A DNA stretch of 64,000 bases from Nitrospirota bacterium (GTDB taxonomy: Bacteria > Nitrospirota > JACRHL01), in contig JACRHL010000020.1 of assembly GCA_016212085.1 (NCBI GenBank), positions 32,694 through 96,693 on the forward strand. Direction: 5' to 3'. Below, piece after piece: positions 45,526-54,752 of the stretch. The notes below the pieces were generated by a model. The model saw only the letters and a list, made by a program, of their open reading frames with translations, did no database searches and was not told the origin of the DNA. The first letter of the stretch is position 1. The number at the start of each line of letters is the position of its first letter. Both the position numbers and the translations under genes were made by a program.

Positions 45526-46701
45526 CTAGAAGCCGAACTCGGCGAGGATGGAGTCGACACCGTCCTGGCAGACGCCCGTGGCGGCCGGATCGGTCTTGAG
45601 GCCGCGCATCTTCTCCTCGATGGCGCCCTCCGACTTTTCCGCCTGCTCCATGCCGAATTCCACCACCAGCTTGAGGATGCGCTCCTCCACCTCGGCCATC
45701 AGGGCGATCACCTGCTTGATCTTCTGGCCGGTCAGGTCCTGGAACGACATGGTGATCATGGTGTCGCCCTGCAGGCCCTCGATGGTGTTGAGTTCGTCGC
45801 GCATGCGCTCGGCGAGGTCGGACACCTTGGCGGCGGCCTCGTTGGAGGCGGGGACCGCCTCCTCCATCTGGTCGAGCAGGTTGCGGATCTCGCCCACGGC
45901 GCCGCTGGTCTCCTCGGTGTGGGACATCACCTTCATGGTGGCCGCCTCGGTTTCCTCGGTGACCGCGGTCAGCATGTCGTAGGCGGTGGGGATGTCCTTC
46001 GCCTTGACCTTGATGTTGGACTCCTCGACCATCATGCGCTCGGCAAACTGCTTGTGAGTCATGTTGATGTAGCGGGCCAGCTCGCCCAGATCGTGGTAGA
46101 GGGCGGTGCCGGACTGCGCCTGTTTGCCGAGTTGGTCCATGATCTCCTTGCTCGTCGTCTCGGGGGCCGCCGGCTCGCTGGCGGGCGTTGCGGGAATCTC
46201 TGCGCAGGGCATGGGGGCGCATGCGGGCGCCGGTCCGCCCGGTTCGGGGAACAGGGCGTCCACATCGAGGAGGGTCGACAGATGGCCGTTGAGCTTGCCG
46301 ATGCCGTCGATGTAATCCGCCGAGCCGCCGTTGTGGAAGCCCGGGGAGGGGGCGATCATGCCCGTGGAGAAGCGCACCACCTCGGACACGGCATCCACCT
46401 GGATGCCGATGCGGCGGCGCGAGCCTTCCAGCACGATGATGCGGGTGTCCTTGGTCTGATCCGTGGGCCGGAAGCCGAACCGGCCGTGCAGGTCGGCGAT
46501 CACGATCACCTGGTCGCGCAACTGGATGACGCCGCAAAACCCGGCGGGCACGTTGGGCACCACCGTGATCGGCAACGGCTTGATGATCTCGTGGATCTTG
46601 CTGATGTCGATGGCGAAACTCTCGGGTCCCAGGCGGAACCCGATCATCTGCCGCATGGCATGCCCCGCCTTGGGCTTGGCAGCCGAACCGGACTGGCTCA
46701 T
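45526..46701 (-). CDS. CheW-CheZ fusion protein
   Basis: A 391-residue protein from ATG 46701 (AGAGG upstream). Residues about 14-152 are a CheW domain (MIGFRLGPESFAIDISKIHE, GVIQLRDQVIVIADLHGRF, RRIGIQVDAVSEVV, STLLDVDALF). After a Pro/Ala linker (about 153-183), residues about 185-391 are CheZ: a long helix, then MSFQDLTGQKIKQV with Asp322 and Gln326 at the spacing of the E. coli phosphatase residues Asp143 and Gln147. The C-terminal CheY-binding tail CQDGVDSILAEFGF matches the E. coli tail. It sits between cheY and cheA, the usual cheZ place. The fusion should hold CheY-P phosphatase at the receptor array. Confidence 0.92.
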   Translation of the reverse strand: MSQSGSAAKPKAGHAMRQMIGFRLGPESFAIDISKIHEIIKPLPITVVPNVPAGFCGVIQLRDQVIVIADLHGRFGFRPTDQTKDTRIIVLEGSRRRIGIQVDAVSEVVRFSTGMIAPSPGFHNGGSADYIDGIGKLNGHLSTLLDVDALFPEPGGPAPACAPMPCAEIPATPASEPAAPETTSKEIMDQLGKQAQSGTALYHDLGELARYINMTHKQFAERMMVEESNIKVKAKDIPTAYDMLTAVTEETEAATMKVMSHTEETSGAVGEIRNLLDQMEEAVPASNEAAAKVSDLAERMRDELNTIEGLQGDTMITMSFQDLTGQKIKQVIALMAEVEERILKLVVEFGMEQAEKSEGAIEEKMRGLKTDPAATGVCQDGVDSILAEFGF

Positions 46702-46760
46702 GATTGGCCTCTCCCTGATTGATCGCGCGCTCGCCACAAGCGCGTGCCGGTGTGTCGGCG

Positions 46761-47126
46761 CTAGGAGGCGATGATCTTGTCGATCTTGCCCTTCAGCACG
46801 TCGGCCGTGAACGGCTTGACGATGTAATTGCTCACGCCGGCCTTGATGGCCTCCACCACGTTCTCCTGCTTGGATTCCGCGGTGACCATGAGGAACGGCA
46901 TGCCCTTCAGCGCCGGGTCGGAACGCACCTCCTTGAGCAGCTCGAGCCCGGTCATCGTCGGCATGTTCCAGTCGGAGATGACGAAGTCGAACTTGTCCTG
47001 CTTCAGTTTCTGCAAGGCTTCCTTGCCGTTCTCGGCTTCCTCGACGTCCGTGTGCCCCAATTGCTTGAGGATGTTGCGGACGATGCGGCGCATGGTCGAA
47101 AAATCATCAACTACCAGAAACTTCAT
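46761..47126 (-). CDS. cheY: Chemotaxis response regulator CheY
   Basis: A 121-residue single receiver domain. Acidic residues in VVDD, phospho-acceptor Asp52 in [12 protein letters not shown], Thr82 in VTAES and Lys104 in YIVKPF are all present. Phospho-CheY binds FliM at the motor switch. ATG 47126 is the start, preceded by GGGA-type purines. It lies 50 bp after fliA and 59 bp before cheWZ. Confidence 0.96.
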   Translation of the reverse strand: MKFLVVDDFSTMRRIVRNILKQLGHTDVEEAENGKEALQKLKQDKFDFVISDWNMPTMTGLELLKEVRSDPALKGMPFLMVTAESKQENVVEAIKAGVSNYIVKPFTADVLKGKIDKIIAS

Positions 47127-47176
47127 CGTTTCCCAATCCCGATCGAAGTTGATAAACACGGATGCCACCATGGGCG

Positions 47177-48019
47177 TCACGGTGTCGAAAAGACGTACCC
47201 TCGCTTCTTGTCGGCCCCGTCCCGCAACGGCTTGAGCGTTGTTTTGGTGGTCCTGGCGCGGCGCTTCTCGCGGATGTTGTGGATCTTGCCCTTGATGCGC
47301 AGCACCGCCTGGCTGTGCAACTGCGACACCCGCGACTCGGTGATGCTCAGCACCTGGCCGATCTCGCGCATGGTGAGCTCCTCGTAGTAGTACAGGGTCA
47401 CCACCAGGCGCTCCTTCTGGGGCAGCTGCTCGATGGCCTCGGAGAGCAGGTTCCAGGTGTCCTGCTGCAACAGCGCCTGGAGCGGGTCCGGGGTGCTGTC
47501 CTGGGCGATGCACTCGAGGATGTTCACCTCCCGGTCCGAGTCGGCCCCCAGGTCGTCCAGGCTCAGCACGGCGGTGTGCGACACCTGCTGCAACATCTTG
47601 TGCAGGGTGTCCAGGTCCATCCCCATCTCGGCGGCCACCTCCTCCTCGGAGGCGGGCCGGCTGTGGGCCTGCTCCAGCTTCTGGTAGACCCCGCGCAGCT
47701 TGGAGGCCTTTTCGCGGATGCTGCGCGGCACCCAGTCCATGGCCCGGATCTCGTCGAGCATGGCGCCGCGGATGCGGAACTCGGCGTAGGTCTTGAACAG
47801 GGTCTCCTTGTCCGGGTTGTACTTGGTCATGGCGTCCATCAGGCCGATCATGCCGACGTTGATGATGTCGTCCACGTCCAGGTGCGGTGGCAGGCGCGAC
47901 CCCAGGCGGTTGGCCATGATGCGGATCTTGGGCGCGAACTCGGCGATCAGGCGTTCCTGGGTGGCGATGCTGATGTGGCTGACGCCGACCCCGTAGTCTT
48001 GGGCTTGGGAATTTTCCAC
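47177..48019 (-). CDS. fliA: Flagellar sigma factor sigma-28
   Basis: A 280-residue sigma-70-family factor. Region 2 ([41 protein letters not shown]), the [10 protein letters not shown] segment, region 3 ([18 protein letters not shown]) and region 4 ([35 protein letters not shown] helix) are those of FliA. GTG 48019 follows AGGAGGATAACCG. It drives late flagellar and chemotaxis genes and is normally inhibited by FlgM. Confidence 0.95.
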   Translation of the reverse strand: MENSQAQDYGVGVSHISIATQERLIAEFAPKIRIMANRLGSRLPPHLDVDDIINVGMIGLMDAMTKYNPDKETLFKTYAEFRIRGAMLDEIRAMDWVPRSIREKASKLRGVYQKLEQAHSRPASEEEVAAEMGMDLDTLHKMLQQVSHTAVLSLDDLGADSDREVNILECIAQDSTPDPLQALLQQDTWNLLSEAIEQLPQKERLVVTLYYYEELTMREIGQVLSITESRVSQLHSQAVLRIKGKIHNIREKRRARTTKTTLKPLRDGADKKRGYVFSTP

Positions 48020-48022
48020 CGG

Positions 48023-48901
48023 TTATCCTCCTGCGCTCAGCGCGGCGGTCTGGGCGTCCGCCACCTGATTGAAGAAAAACTGCATGCCGCCCTTCAGTTC
48101 CGTGACCGGACGCCAGCTGTCCACGGTGCGCGCCAGCCGCGTGAAGGCGTCCGCCGCCGCCGAGGCGGGGGCGTTGGAGATGCCGGTCTGGGAGCGCACG
48201 GCGCGGCTGATGGCGTGGTCCACCGGGACGAAGCCCGCATAGTCCACCGCCACCCCCAGGAAGCGGTCGGCGGCGAGGCTCAGCCGCCGGTAGACCTCGA
48301 GGCCCTCGTCCGCGTTCTTGGCCAGGTTCACCAGCAGGCGGAAGCGGCGCTCGCCGTGGTGGGCGCTCATCACCTTCATGAGGGCGTAGGCGTCGGTGAT
48401 GGAGGTGGGGTCCGGGGTGGCGACCACCAGGATCTCCTGGGCGCAGCCGGCCAGGAAACGCACGTTGTCGCCGATGCCCGCGGCGGTGTCGAGGATCAGG
48501 TAGTCGGGCGGCTGTGTGAGGGCGCCGATCTGCGACAGCAGCGTGAGCTGCCCCTCCTCGCCCAACTGGGTGAGGCTGACGATGCCGGAGCCGCCGGGGA
48601 TGATCTGGATGCCCCCCGGCCCCTCGTGGATGATCTCCTCGAGGGTGCAGTGGCCGGCGAACACGTCCGCCAGCGTGCGCGTGGTGGACAGGCCCACCAT
48701 CACGTCCACGTTGCCCAGCCCCATGTCGCCATCCAGCACCAGGATGCGGTAACCCATGCGCGCCAGGCGGTCGGCCAGGTTCACGGTCACGTTGGTCTTG
48801 CCCACGCCCCCCTTGCCGGAGGTGACCGCGAGCACCCGGATGCGGCCGCCCTTGCGGGTGACCCAGCGGGTCAGTTGTTGCGCCTGTGTCAGCGGTGCCA
48901 T
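48023..48901 (-). CDS. flhG: Flagellar number regulator FlhG (FleN) MinD-like ATPase
   Basis: A 292-residue ParA/MinD-superfamily ATPase with a deviant Walker [17 protein letters not shown] (residues 28-43), [18 protein letters not shown], and [15 protein letters not shown]. FlhG limits flagellar number and works with FlhF at the pole. Gene order flhF-flhG-fliA is diagnostic. It stops 3 bp before the fliA start. Confidence 0.95.
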   Translation of the reverse strand: MAPLTQAQQLTRWVTRKGGRIRVLAVTSGKGGVGKTNVTVNLADRLARMGYRILVLDGDMGLGNVDVMVGLSTTRTLADVFAGHCTLEEIIHEGPGGIQIIPGGSGIVSLTQLGEEGQLTLLSQIGALTQPPDYLILDTAAGIGDNVRFLAGCAQEILVVATPDPTSITDAYALMKVMSAHHGERRFRLLVNLAKNADEGLEVYRRLSLAADRFLGVAVDYAGFVPVDHAISRAVRSQTGISNAPASAAADAFTRLARTVDSWRPVTELKGGMQFFFNQVADAQTAALSAGG

Positions 48902-48912
48902 TGATCCTCCTG

Positions 48913-50148
48913 TCAGGAAAGAAACTGGGTTGCGAGGCGGGCGCCGGAGGCCAGTTGCAGGTCCTCCGGGATGCGTTGCCCGTTGGTGAGGTAGGAAACC
49001 GGCACGCCGGCGGACAGCGCCGTGTGCAGGGCGGCGCCCAGCCGCGCGGTCTCGTCGAGCTTGGTGAGCACCATGGCCACGGGCGCCACCTGGCGGTAGG
49101 CCTTGAGGGTCTCGGCCATGTCCTCCAGGGAGTGGGTGGCGGGCAGCACCAGTTGCACCTGGACCGCCTCGTCGCCCAGCCCGCCGATGGCATCGATGGG
49201 GCCGCGCTCACGGGGGGAATGGCCGGCGGTGTCGATCAGCACCAGGTCCATGGCGGCGAATTCCGCCAGCCGCGCCCGCAGCTCCGCCCGGTCCGACGCC
49301 ACCGCGCTGGGGACGCCGATGATGCCCGCATAGGTGGTGAGCTGCTCCACGGCACCGATGCGGAAGGTGTCGAGGGTGATCAGCGCCACCCGGCGCTTTT
49401 CGTTGATGGCGTAGTGGGCCGCCAGCTTGGCGATGGTGGTGGTCTTGCCCACGCCGGTGGGGCCGGCGAACAGCACCCGCCCGCGCTTGGCGTCCCGGGG
49501 CAGCAGCGGGCCGGCCACCGGCACGGCGCTGGCGATGGCATCGGCGACGCGCGCCGGGTCGGCGCCGGGCAGCGCCGCCAGCAGCTCCGCGACACTGTCG
49601 CGCGGCAGGCCCTTGGCGGCCAGCCTCAGGTACAGGGGGCGCAGGGTGTCCGGCAGTTCCGCCACGCGGCGGTCCACCACCAGGTCGTTGACCAGGGTGC
49701 GCAGCGTGCCGATCTCCTCGCGCATGCTCACCCACTCGCCCTGGGCGGCGGGCTGGCCCAGGGTGGACAGGCGCGCGCCGAAGGTGGACAGCTCGTCCCG
49801 CAAGGGGGCGATGGCGGCGCTCACCTCCGCCAGGGTGACGGTTCCCGCCGGCGCCTGGCCACCCCCCTCGGCGGCGCGCTGCGGCGCGGGGGCGCGCTCG
49901 GCACGGGTGGCGGCGCGGGCCCAGGGCGGGTCCACCACCCCGGCCGGACGCTCCGCCGGCAGCGTGGCCAGCGGCTTGGGCCGGGCGCCGCCCGCCGGCG
50001 GCTCGTAGGCGGCGGTGACCTGCACCCCCGTGCGGCCGCCCAGGCCGATCTTGCGGGTTTCGAGGATGACCGCATCCGGCCCCAGCGCGGCCTTCACGGC
50101 CTTCAGGGCGCTGGTCACGTTTTCCGCTTCAAAGCGCTTGATCTGCAC
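48913..50148 (-). CDS. flhF: Flagellar biosynthesis SRP-type GTPase FlhF
   Basis: A 411-residue protein: an N-terminal basic region ([20 protein letters not shown]), a Pro/Ala-rich middle, an N-domain helical bundle, then the GTPase G domain with GPTGVGKT (229-236), [26 protein letters not shown] and [13 protein letters not shown]. FlhF marks the pole for flagellum assembly. It begins 2 bp after the flhA stop. Confidence 0.95.
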   Translation of the reverse strand: MQIKRFEAENVTSALKAVKAALGPDAVILETRKIGLGGRTGVQVTAAYEPPAGGARPKPLATLPAERPAGVVDPPWARAATRAERAPAPQRAAEGGGQAPAGTVTLAEVSAAIAPLRDELSTFGARLSTLGQPAAQGEWVSMREEIGTLRTLVNDLVVDRRVAELPDTLRPLYLRLAAKGLPRDSVAELLAALPGADPARVADAIASAVPVAGPLLPRDAKRGRVLFAGPTGVGKTTTIAKLAAHYAINEKRRVALITLDTFRIGAVEQLTTYAGIIGVPSAVASDRAELRARLAEFAAMDLVLIDTAGHSPRERGPIDAIGGLGDEAVQVQLVLPATHSLEDMAETLKAYRQVAPVAMVLTKLDETARLGAALHTALSAGVPVSYLTNGQRIPEDLQLASGARLATQFLS

Positions 50149-50150
50149 GG

Positions 50151-52244
50151 TTACACTCCTTCAACCGTTTCGATGGCACGGACCTGCACCCCCGGCGCGA
50201 TTTCGTTGGGGGAGAGGACCGTCAGATTCGGGATGAACCGCTCCGTCAGCCGCTTGAGGTGGCCGCGGGTGAGCGGTGGCGCCATGAGCACCGGCGAGTA
50301 GCCCTTGCCCACCGCGCGCCCCACCGAGTCGGACAGGCGGCTGACGATGCGCTGGGCGTCGTCCGGGTCCATGGCCAGGTAGCTGCCCTGGGCGGTCTGT
50401 TGCAGGGCGCCCTGCACCTTTTCCTCCAGCCTGGGGGACAGGGTGATGAGCGCCAGGGTGCCGTCGCTCCCCACGTGCTGGCGGGTGATGCTGCGCGCCA
50501 GCCCCTGACGCACGTGCTCCGTGAGCAGGTCCAGGTCGCGGGTCTGGCCGGCGGCGTCCGCCAGCGATTCCAGGATGGAGCGCAGGTCGCGGATGGGCAC
50601 CCGCTCGCGCAGCAGGCGTTGCAGCACGCCGGCCACCTGGCCGACGGAGAGCACATCGGGCACCAGCTCCTCCACCACCTTGGGGTAGCTCTGCGCCAGG
50701 CGGTCGAGCATCCCCTTGGTCTCCTGGCGGCCCACCAGCTCGTAGGCGTGGCCGCGGATCACCTCGGTGATGTGGGTGGCGACCACCGTGGGCACGTCGA
50801 CCACCGTGTGGTTGGTCAATTGGGCCTGGTCGCGGTGGGCCTCGTCGATCCACACGGCGGGCAGGCCGAAGGCGGGCTCGCGGGTGGCGGCGCCGGGCAG
50901 CCGGGCGGCATCGCCGCCGGGGCTCATGGCCAGATAGTGGCCGGGGCTCACCTGCCAGCGGGCCACCTCGTTGCCCTTGATGAGAATGGCGTACTCGTTG
51001 GGCCTGAGTTGCAGGTTGTCGCGGATGTGAATGGGCGGCACCACGATGCCCAGCTCGGTGGCGCACTGCTTGCGGATGGCCTTGATGCGCCCCACCAGGT
51101 CGCCGCCGCCGGCGCCGTCCACCAGCGGAATGAGGCCGTAGCCCACCTCCAGCTCCATCAGGTCGAGGGAGAGGATCTGGTCGAGGGTGTCCGGTTCCGG
51201 CGCGGGCGGGAGGTTGGCCTGCCGTTCCACCTCGGTGGCGGCCGCCGTCTGCTGCGCCTCCGCCTCCGCCTTCCTGAGCTTCATGGCGATCAGGCCCAGG
51301 CCGGTGCCGAAGGTGAGGAACGCCACGTGCGGCAGGCCGGGAACGAGGCCGAGGAAGCCCAGGATGGCGCCGGACATGCCCAGCACCTTGGGCTGCACCA
51401 GCAACTGCCGGGAGATGTCCTGGCCCAACTGGCGGTCGGCGCCGGCGCGGGTGACCACGATGCCGGCGGCGGTGGAGATGACCAACGCCGGAATCTGCGC
51501 CACCAGGCCGTCGCCGATGGTGAGCAGGGTGTAGTTCTCGGCGGCGTGGGCCAGGGTCAGGCCCTTCTGGCCCACGCCGATGGCGAGGCCGCCGAAGATG
51601 TTCACCAGGGTGATGATGATGCCGGCGACGGCGTCGCCGCGCACGAATTTGCTGGCGCCGTCCATGGCGCCGTAGAAGTCGGCCTCGCGGGCCACGTCGC
51701 GGCGCCGCTCGCGGGCCTGGTTCTCGTTGATGAGGCCGGCGTTCAGGTCGGCGTCGATGGCCATCTGCTTGCCGGGCAGGGCATCCAGGGTGAAGCGCGC
51801 CGCCACCTCGGCGATGCGCCCGGCGCCCTTGGTGATGACGATGAAGTTGATGATCACCAGGATGCAGAACACCACCAGGCCGACGATGAAGTTGCCGCCC
51901 ACCACGAAGTTGCCGAACGACTCGATCACCTTGCCCACGGCGTCGCCGCCCCGGTCGCCGTTGAGCAGGATCAGGCGCGTGGAGGCCACGTTCAGCCCCA
52001 GCCGGAGCAGGGTGGCCAGCAGCAGGATGGACGGGAACACCGAGAAATCCAGCGGGTTCTTGGTGTACAGGGCCACCAGCAGGATCACCACGGCCATGGT
52101 GATGCTGAACGACAGGAGCAGGTCGAGCAGCAAGGGCGGCAGCGGGATCACCATGATGATGAGCAGGCCCACCACGCCCAGGGCGAGCACCGACTCCGAG
52201 TCGCCGATGTGGGGCAGAATGCCGCGGATCTTGGCCTGGCTCAT
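50151..52244 (-). CDS. flhA: Flagellar type III export component FlhA
   Basis: A 697-residue export-gate protein with about eight N-terminal membrane helices (VVGLLIIMVIPLPPLLLDLL, LLATLLRLGLNVASTRLIL), the FHIPEP-region equivalent FTLDALPGKQMAIDADLNAG, and a large cytoplasmic domain that binds chaperone-substrate complexes (VDVPTVVATHITEVIRGHA). Start ATG 52244 overlaps the flhB stop by 4 bases. Confidence 0.97.
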   Translation of the reverse strand: MSQAKIRGILPHIGDSESVLALGVVGLLIIMVIPLPPLLLDLLLSFSITMAVVILLVALYTKNPLDFSVFPSILLLATLLRLGLNVASTRLILLNGDRGGDAVGKVIESFGNFVVGGNFIVGLVVFCILVIINFIVITKGAGRIAEVAARFTLDALPGKQMAIDADLNAGLINENQARERRRDVAREADFYGAMDGASKFVRGDAVAGIIITLVNIFGGLAIGVGQKGLTLAHAAENYTLLTIGDGLVAQIPALVISTAAGIVVTRAGADRQLGQDISRQLLVQPKVLGMSGAILGFLGLVPGLPHVAFLTFGTGLGLIAMKLRKAEAEAQQTAAATEVERQANLPPAPEPDTLDQILSLDLMELEVGYGLIPLVDGAGGGDLVGRIKAIRKQCATELGIVVPPIHIRDNLQLRPNEYAILIKGNEVARWQVSPGHYLAMSPGGDAARLPGAATREPAFGLPAVWIDEAHRDQAQLTNHTVVDVPTVVATHITEVIRGHAYELVGRQETKGMLDRLAQSYPKVVEELVPDVLSVGQVAGVLQRLLRERVPIRDLRSILESLADAAGQTRDLDLLTEHVRQGLARSITRQHVGSDGTLALITLSPRLEEKVQGALQQTAQGSYLAMDPDDAQRIVSRLSDSVGRAVGKGYSPVLMAPPLTRGHLKRLTERFIPNLTVLSPNEIAPGVQVRAIETVEGV

Positions 52245-53320
52245 CGGGCGGTCCGTTGCTTGTCGTTAAGGCGGTACACGAAGGCGAGGATCTCCGCCAC
52301 CGCGTGATAGAGGTTGGCGGGAATCTCCTGGCCGATCTCCACGCCCTTGTAGAGGGTGCGCGCCAGTGGCTTGTCCTCCAGCACCGGCACGCCGCTTGCC
52401 TTGGCGATCTCGCGGATCTTGGCGGCGATGTGGCCGGCGCCCTTGGCCACCACCTTGGGGGCGGCCATGGCGCCGGCGTCGTACTTGAGGGCGATGGCCA
52501 GGTGGGTGGGGTTGGTCACCACCACGTCGGCCCTGGGCACGTCGGCCATCATGCGCTTCTTGGCGGCCTCGCGTTGCAGGCTGCGCACCCGGGCGCGCAC
52601 CATGGGGTCGCCCTCCATCTCCTTCATCTCGCGCTTGATCTCCTGCTTGGTCATGCGCATCTGCTTCTCGTGCTGGTAACGCTGGAAGCCGTAGTCGATC
52701 ACCCCCAGCACCAGCATCAGGAAGCCGGTGGTGAGGACGATGCGCAGGCTCACCGTGCCCAGGTACGGCAGCAGGGTGGCCAGATCGGCGGCCGCCAGGC
52801 CGGGCAGGTGGTCCACCTCGCCCCGGACCACCATGTAGACGGTGACGCCCACCAGCAGGATCTTGAGGATCGACTTGACCAGCTCCACGACGGTCTGCGC
52901 GGAGAGCAGGCGCTTGAGGCCCTTGGCCGGGCTGATCTTCGACCACTTGGGGGCCAGCGGCGCCATGGACAGCAGCGGACCGGTCTGCATCACGTTGGCG
53001 GTCACGCCCACCACCAGCATCACCAGCATCAGCGGCAGCAGCAGCTGGATGCCCGATTGGGCGGTGTCCATGAACAGGCGGTGGAACTGGGACGGGGTGA
53101 TGTCGGCGCGGACCACGTTGGAAAAGCCGGAGCGCATGATGTTGGCGGCACCCTCGATCATGTGCCCGCCGGCCATCCAGAAGAACATCCCCGCGGCAAT
53201 CATGGCGAGGGCGCCGGGCAGGTCGCGGCTCTTGGCGACCTGGCCCTTCTTGCGCGCGTCCTCGCGGCGCTTCGGGGTCGCCTGCTCGGTGCGCTCCTGT
53301 CCGGGTTGCTCTTCCGACAC
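52241..53320 (-). CDS. flhB: Flagellar export switch protein FlhB
   Basis: A 359-residue protein with the start QERTEQATPKRREDARKKGQ, four membrane helices and the autocleavage site Asn270-Pro-Thr-His273 (VVVTNPTHLAIALKY) that controls the switch from hook to filament substrates. The C-terminal domain ends ILAFVYRLND. It follows fliR by 4 bp. Confidence 0.97.
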   Translation of the reverse strand: MSEEQPGQERTEQATPKRREDARKKGQVAKSRDLPGALAMIAAGMFFWMAGGHMIEGAANIMRSGFSNVVRADITPSQFHRLFMDTAQSGIQLLLPLMLVMLVVGVTANVMQTGPLLSMAPLAPKWSKISPAKGLKRLLSAQTVVELVKSILKILLVGVTVYMVVRGEVDHLPGLAAADLATLLPYLGTVSLRIVLTTGFLMLVLGVIDYGFQRYQHEKQMRMTKQEIKREMKEMEGDPMVRARVRSLQREAAKKRMMADVPRADVVVTNPTHLAIALKYDAGAMAAPKVVAKGAGHIAAKIREIAKASGVPVLEDKPLARTLYKGVEIGQEIPANLYHAVAEILAFVYRLNDKQRTAR

Positions 53321-53324
53321 CGCC

Positions 53325-54107
53325 TTAGCCCCTCATGCTCGCCATCACGGCCGCGAGCGTGTCGTCCATGCCGCCGTAGGCGTCCACCATCAAGCCCGTG
53401 ACGTAGGGCAGGCTGAGGCCGATCACCAGCAGCCCCATGGCGATGGTGAGCGGCATGGCCACGACCAGTACGTGCATCTGCGGCACCGCCCGCGAGATCA
53501 CCCCCAGGCCCACGTTGGCCAGCAGGATGGCGGCCACCACCGGCGCGGACACCTGGAGGCCCAGCTTGAACAGCTCGAATACCAGGCCGATGATCAGCGT
53601 GGCGAAGCCGCCGCCGATGTGAATGCTGAACGGCGGCAACGCATCGAAGCTGGTCACCAGGGCGCTGATCAGGATGTGGTGGGCGTTGATGGCCAGGAAG
53701 ATCATGAAGCTCAGCACGCTCAGGAACTGGCCGATGATGGGCACCTGCAAATTGGTCTGCGGGTCCACCGCCTGCGCCAGGGTGAGGCCCAGCATGTAAC
53801 CGGCCACCTCGCCGGCGAACTCGAAGGCGGTGGTGATGAGGCGCGCCGTGAAGCCGATGGCGGCGCCGAACAGCGCCTCCATGAACAACGCCGGCATCCA
53901 CCCCAGGATGTTGGCGGGAACCTGCCCGGCGAACGGCGCGGACACGGTGGGGAATAAAATGAGGGCCAGCAGCAGCGCCATGCCCAGCTTCACCTGGCGC
54001 GGCACCATGTGGTCGCCGAACAGCGGCATGGTGCCGATGACCGCCAGAACCCGCACGAACACCAGCAGGAACGCCGGGAAGTCAGCGTATGCCAGCGGCA
54101 GCGGCAT
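53325..54107 (-). CDS. fliR: Flagellar export protein FliR
   Basis: A 260-residue membrane protein with about six helices (FPAFLLVFVRVLAVIGTMPL, VKLGMALLLALILFP, AEFAGEVAGYMLG-type AFEFAGEVAGYMLGLTLAQ). ATG 54107 is chosen because MPLPLAYADF begins the fold and the fliQ stop is only 2 bp upstream. Part of the FliPQR export channel. Confidence 0.95.
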   Translation of the reverse strand: MPLPLAYADFPAFLLVFVRVLAVIGTMPLFGDHMVPRQVKLGMALLLALILFPTVSAPFAGQVPANILGWMPALFMEALFGAAIGFTARLITTAFEFAGEVAGYMLGLTLAQAVDPQTNLQVPIIGQFLSVLSFMIFLAINAHHILISALVTSFDALPPFSIHIGGGFATLIIGLVFELFKLGLQVSAPVVAAILLANVGLGVISRAVPQMHVLVVAMPLTIAMGLLVIGLSLPYVTGLMVDAYGGMDDTLAAVMASMRG

Positions 54108-54109
54108 GG

Positions 54110-54379
54110 TCAGCCGACCATGCCCGGAATCATGGCGAACAGCTCGGTCACATAGGCGACGAGCATGCGCAGCATCCACGGCATGAACAGCGCCAACGCC
54201 AGGAACACGGCGAAGATCTTGGGCACGAAGGTGAGGGTGATCTCGTTGATCTGGGTGGTGGCCTGCACGATGCTGATGCCCACGCCCACCACCAGCGAGA
54301 AGAGCAGCATGGGGGCGCCCAGCAGCAGCGTCATTTCCAGCGCCCGCTTGCCGATATCCACGACCATTTCCGGCGTCAT
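54110..54379 (-). CDS. fliQ: Flagellar export protein FliQ
   Basis: An 89-residue protein with two membrane helices (LLLGAPMLLFSLVVGVGISI and IFAVFLALALFMPWMLRMLV) around the conserved QATTQINEITLTFVPKI loop. It is the first gene of the leftward flagellar/chemotaxis cluster and is preceded by a sigma-54 promoter. Its usual upstream partner fliP is not here and must be encoded elsewhere. Confidence 0.95.
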   Translation of the reverse strand: MTPEMVVDIGKRALEMTLLLGAPMLLFSLVVGVGISIVQATTQINEITLTFVPKIFAVFLALALFMPWMLRMLVAYVTELFAMIPGMVG

Positions 54380-54469
54380 CGCCTGGGCCCTCTCAAGATG
54401 ATGCGGGGGAAACCGCCCCCGGCGGCAGGCGTCCGATCCGTGACGGAACGGCGCCCCGGGAGGGGTAAA

Positions 54470-54485
54470 AGCAATGGCGGTGCCA
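54470..54485 (-). promoter_or_regulatory. Sigma-54 promoter of the flagellar/chemotaxis cluster
   Basis: On the minus strand TGGCACCGCCATTGCT has GG and GC exactly 10 bp apart and matches TGGCAC and TTGCT of the -24/-12 consensus. The predicted start is near 54459, 80 bases before the fliQ ATG. This fits RpoN-controlled flagellar class II genes. Confidence 0.75.
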
Positions 54486-54752
54486 GCAATGGGGGTTGTG
54501 CGGAAATGGTGACGAAATTTTTGTAACCCGTTGTTTTTTCGTATGCTGGTCCGCCACCGGTTGTGGCAACCCGGCGCCGCCGAGGCGTCCAAACGCCCGG
54601 TGCGGCGCCAACGGAGGCACCCCATCGTCGATGTCTTGACGCTCCGCCCCCCGGGCGCGGTCCGTCCGGCCGGGTTGCGCCGGCCCACGCCGGGGGCGGA
54701 AAATGGCCCCACACCCATCACCGGCCATTCAATTGAAGGGAAGGAGGCCCGC

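Noticed and set aside
54376..54714. Short frames between fliQ and thiO
   Set aside because: Basic Arg/Pro/Gly compositions without ribosome sites; the stretch is better explained as a divergent promoter region containing the sigma-54 element.
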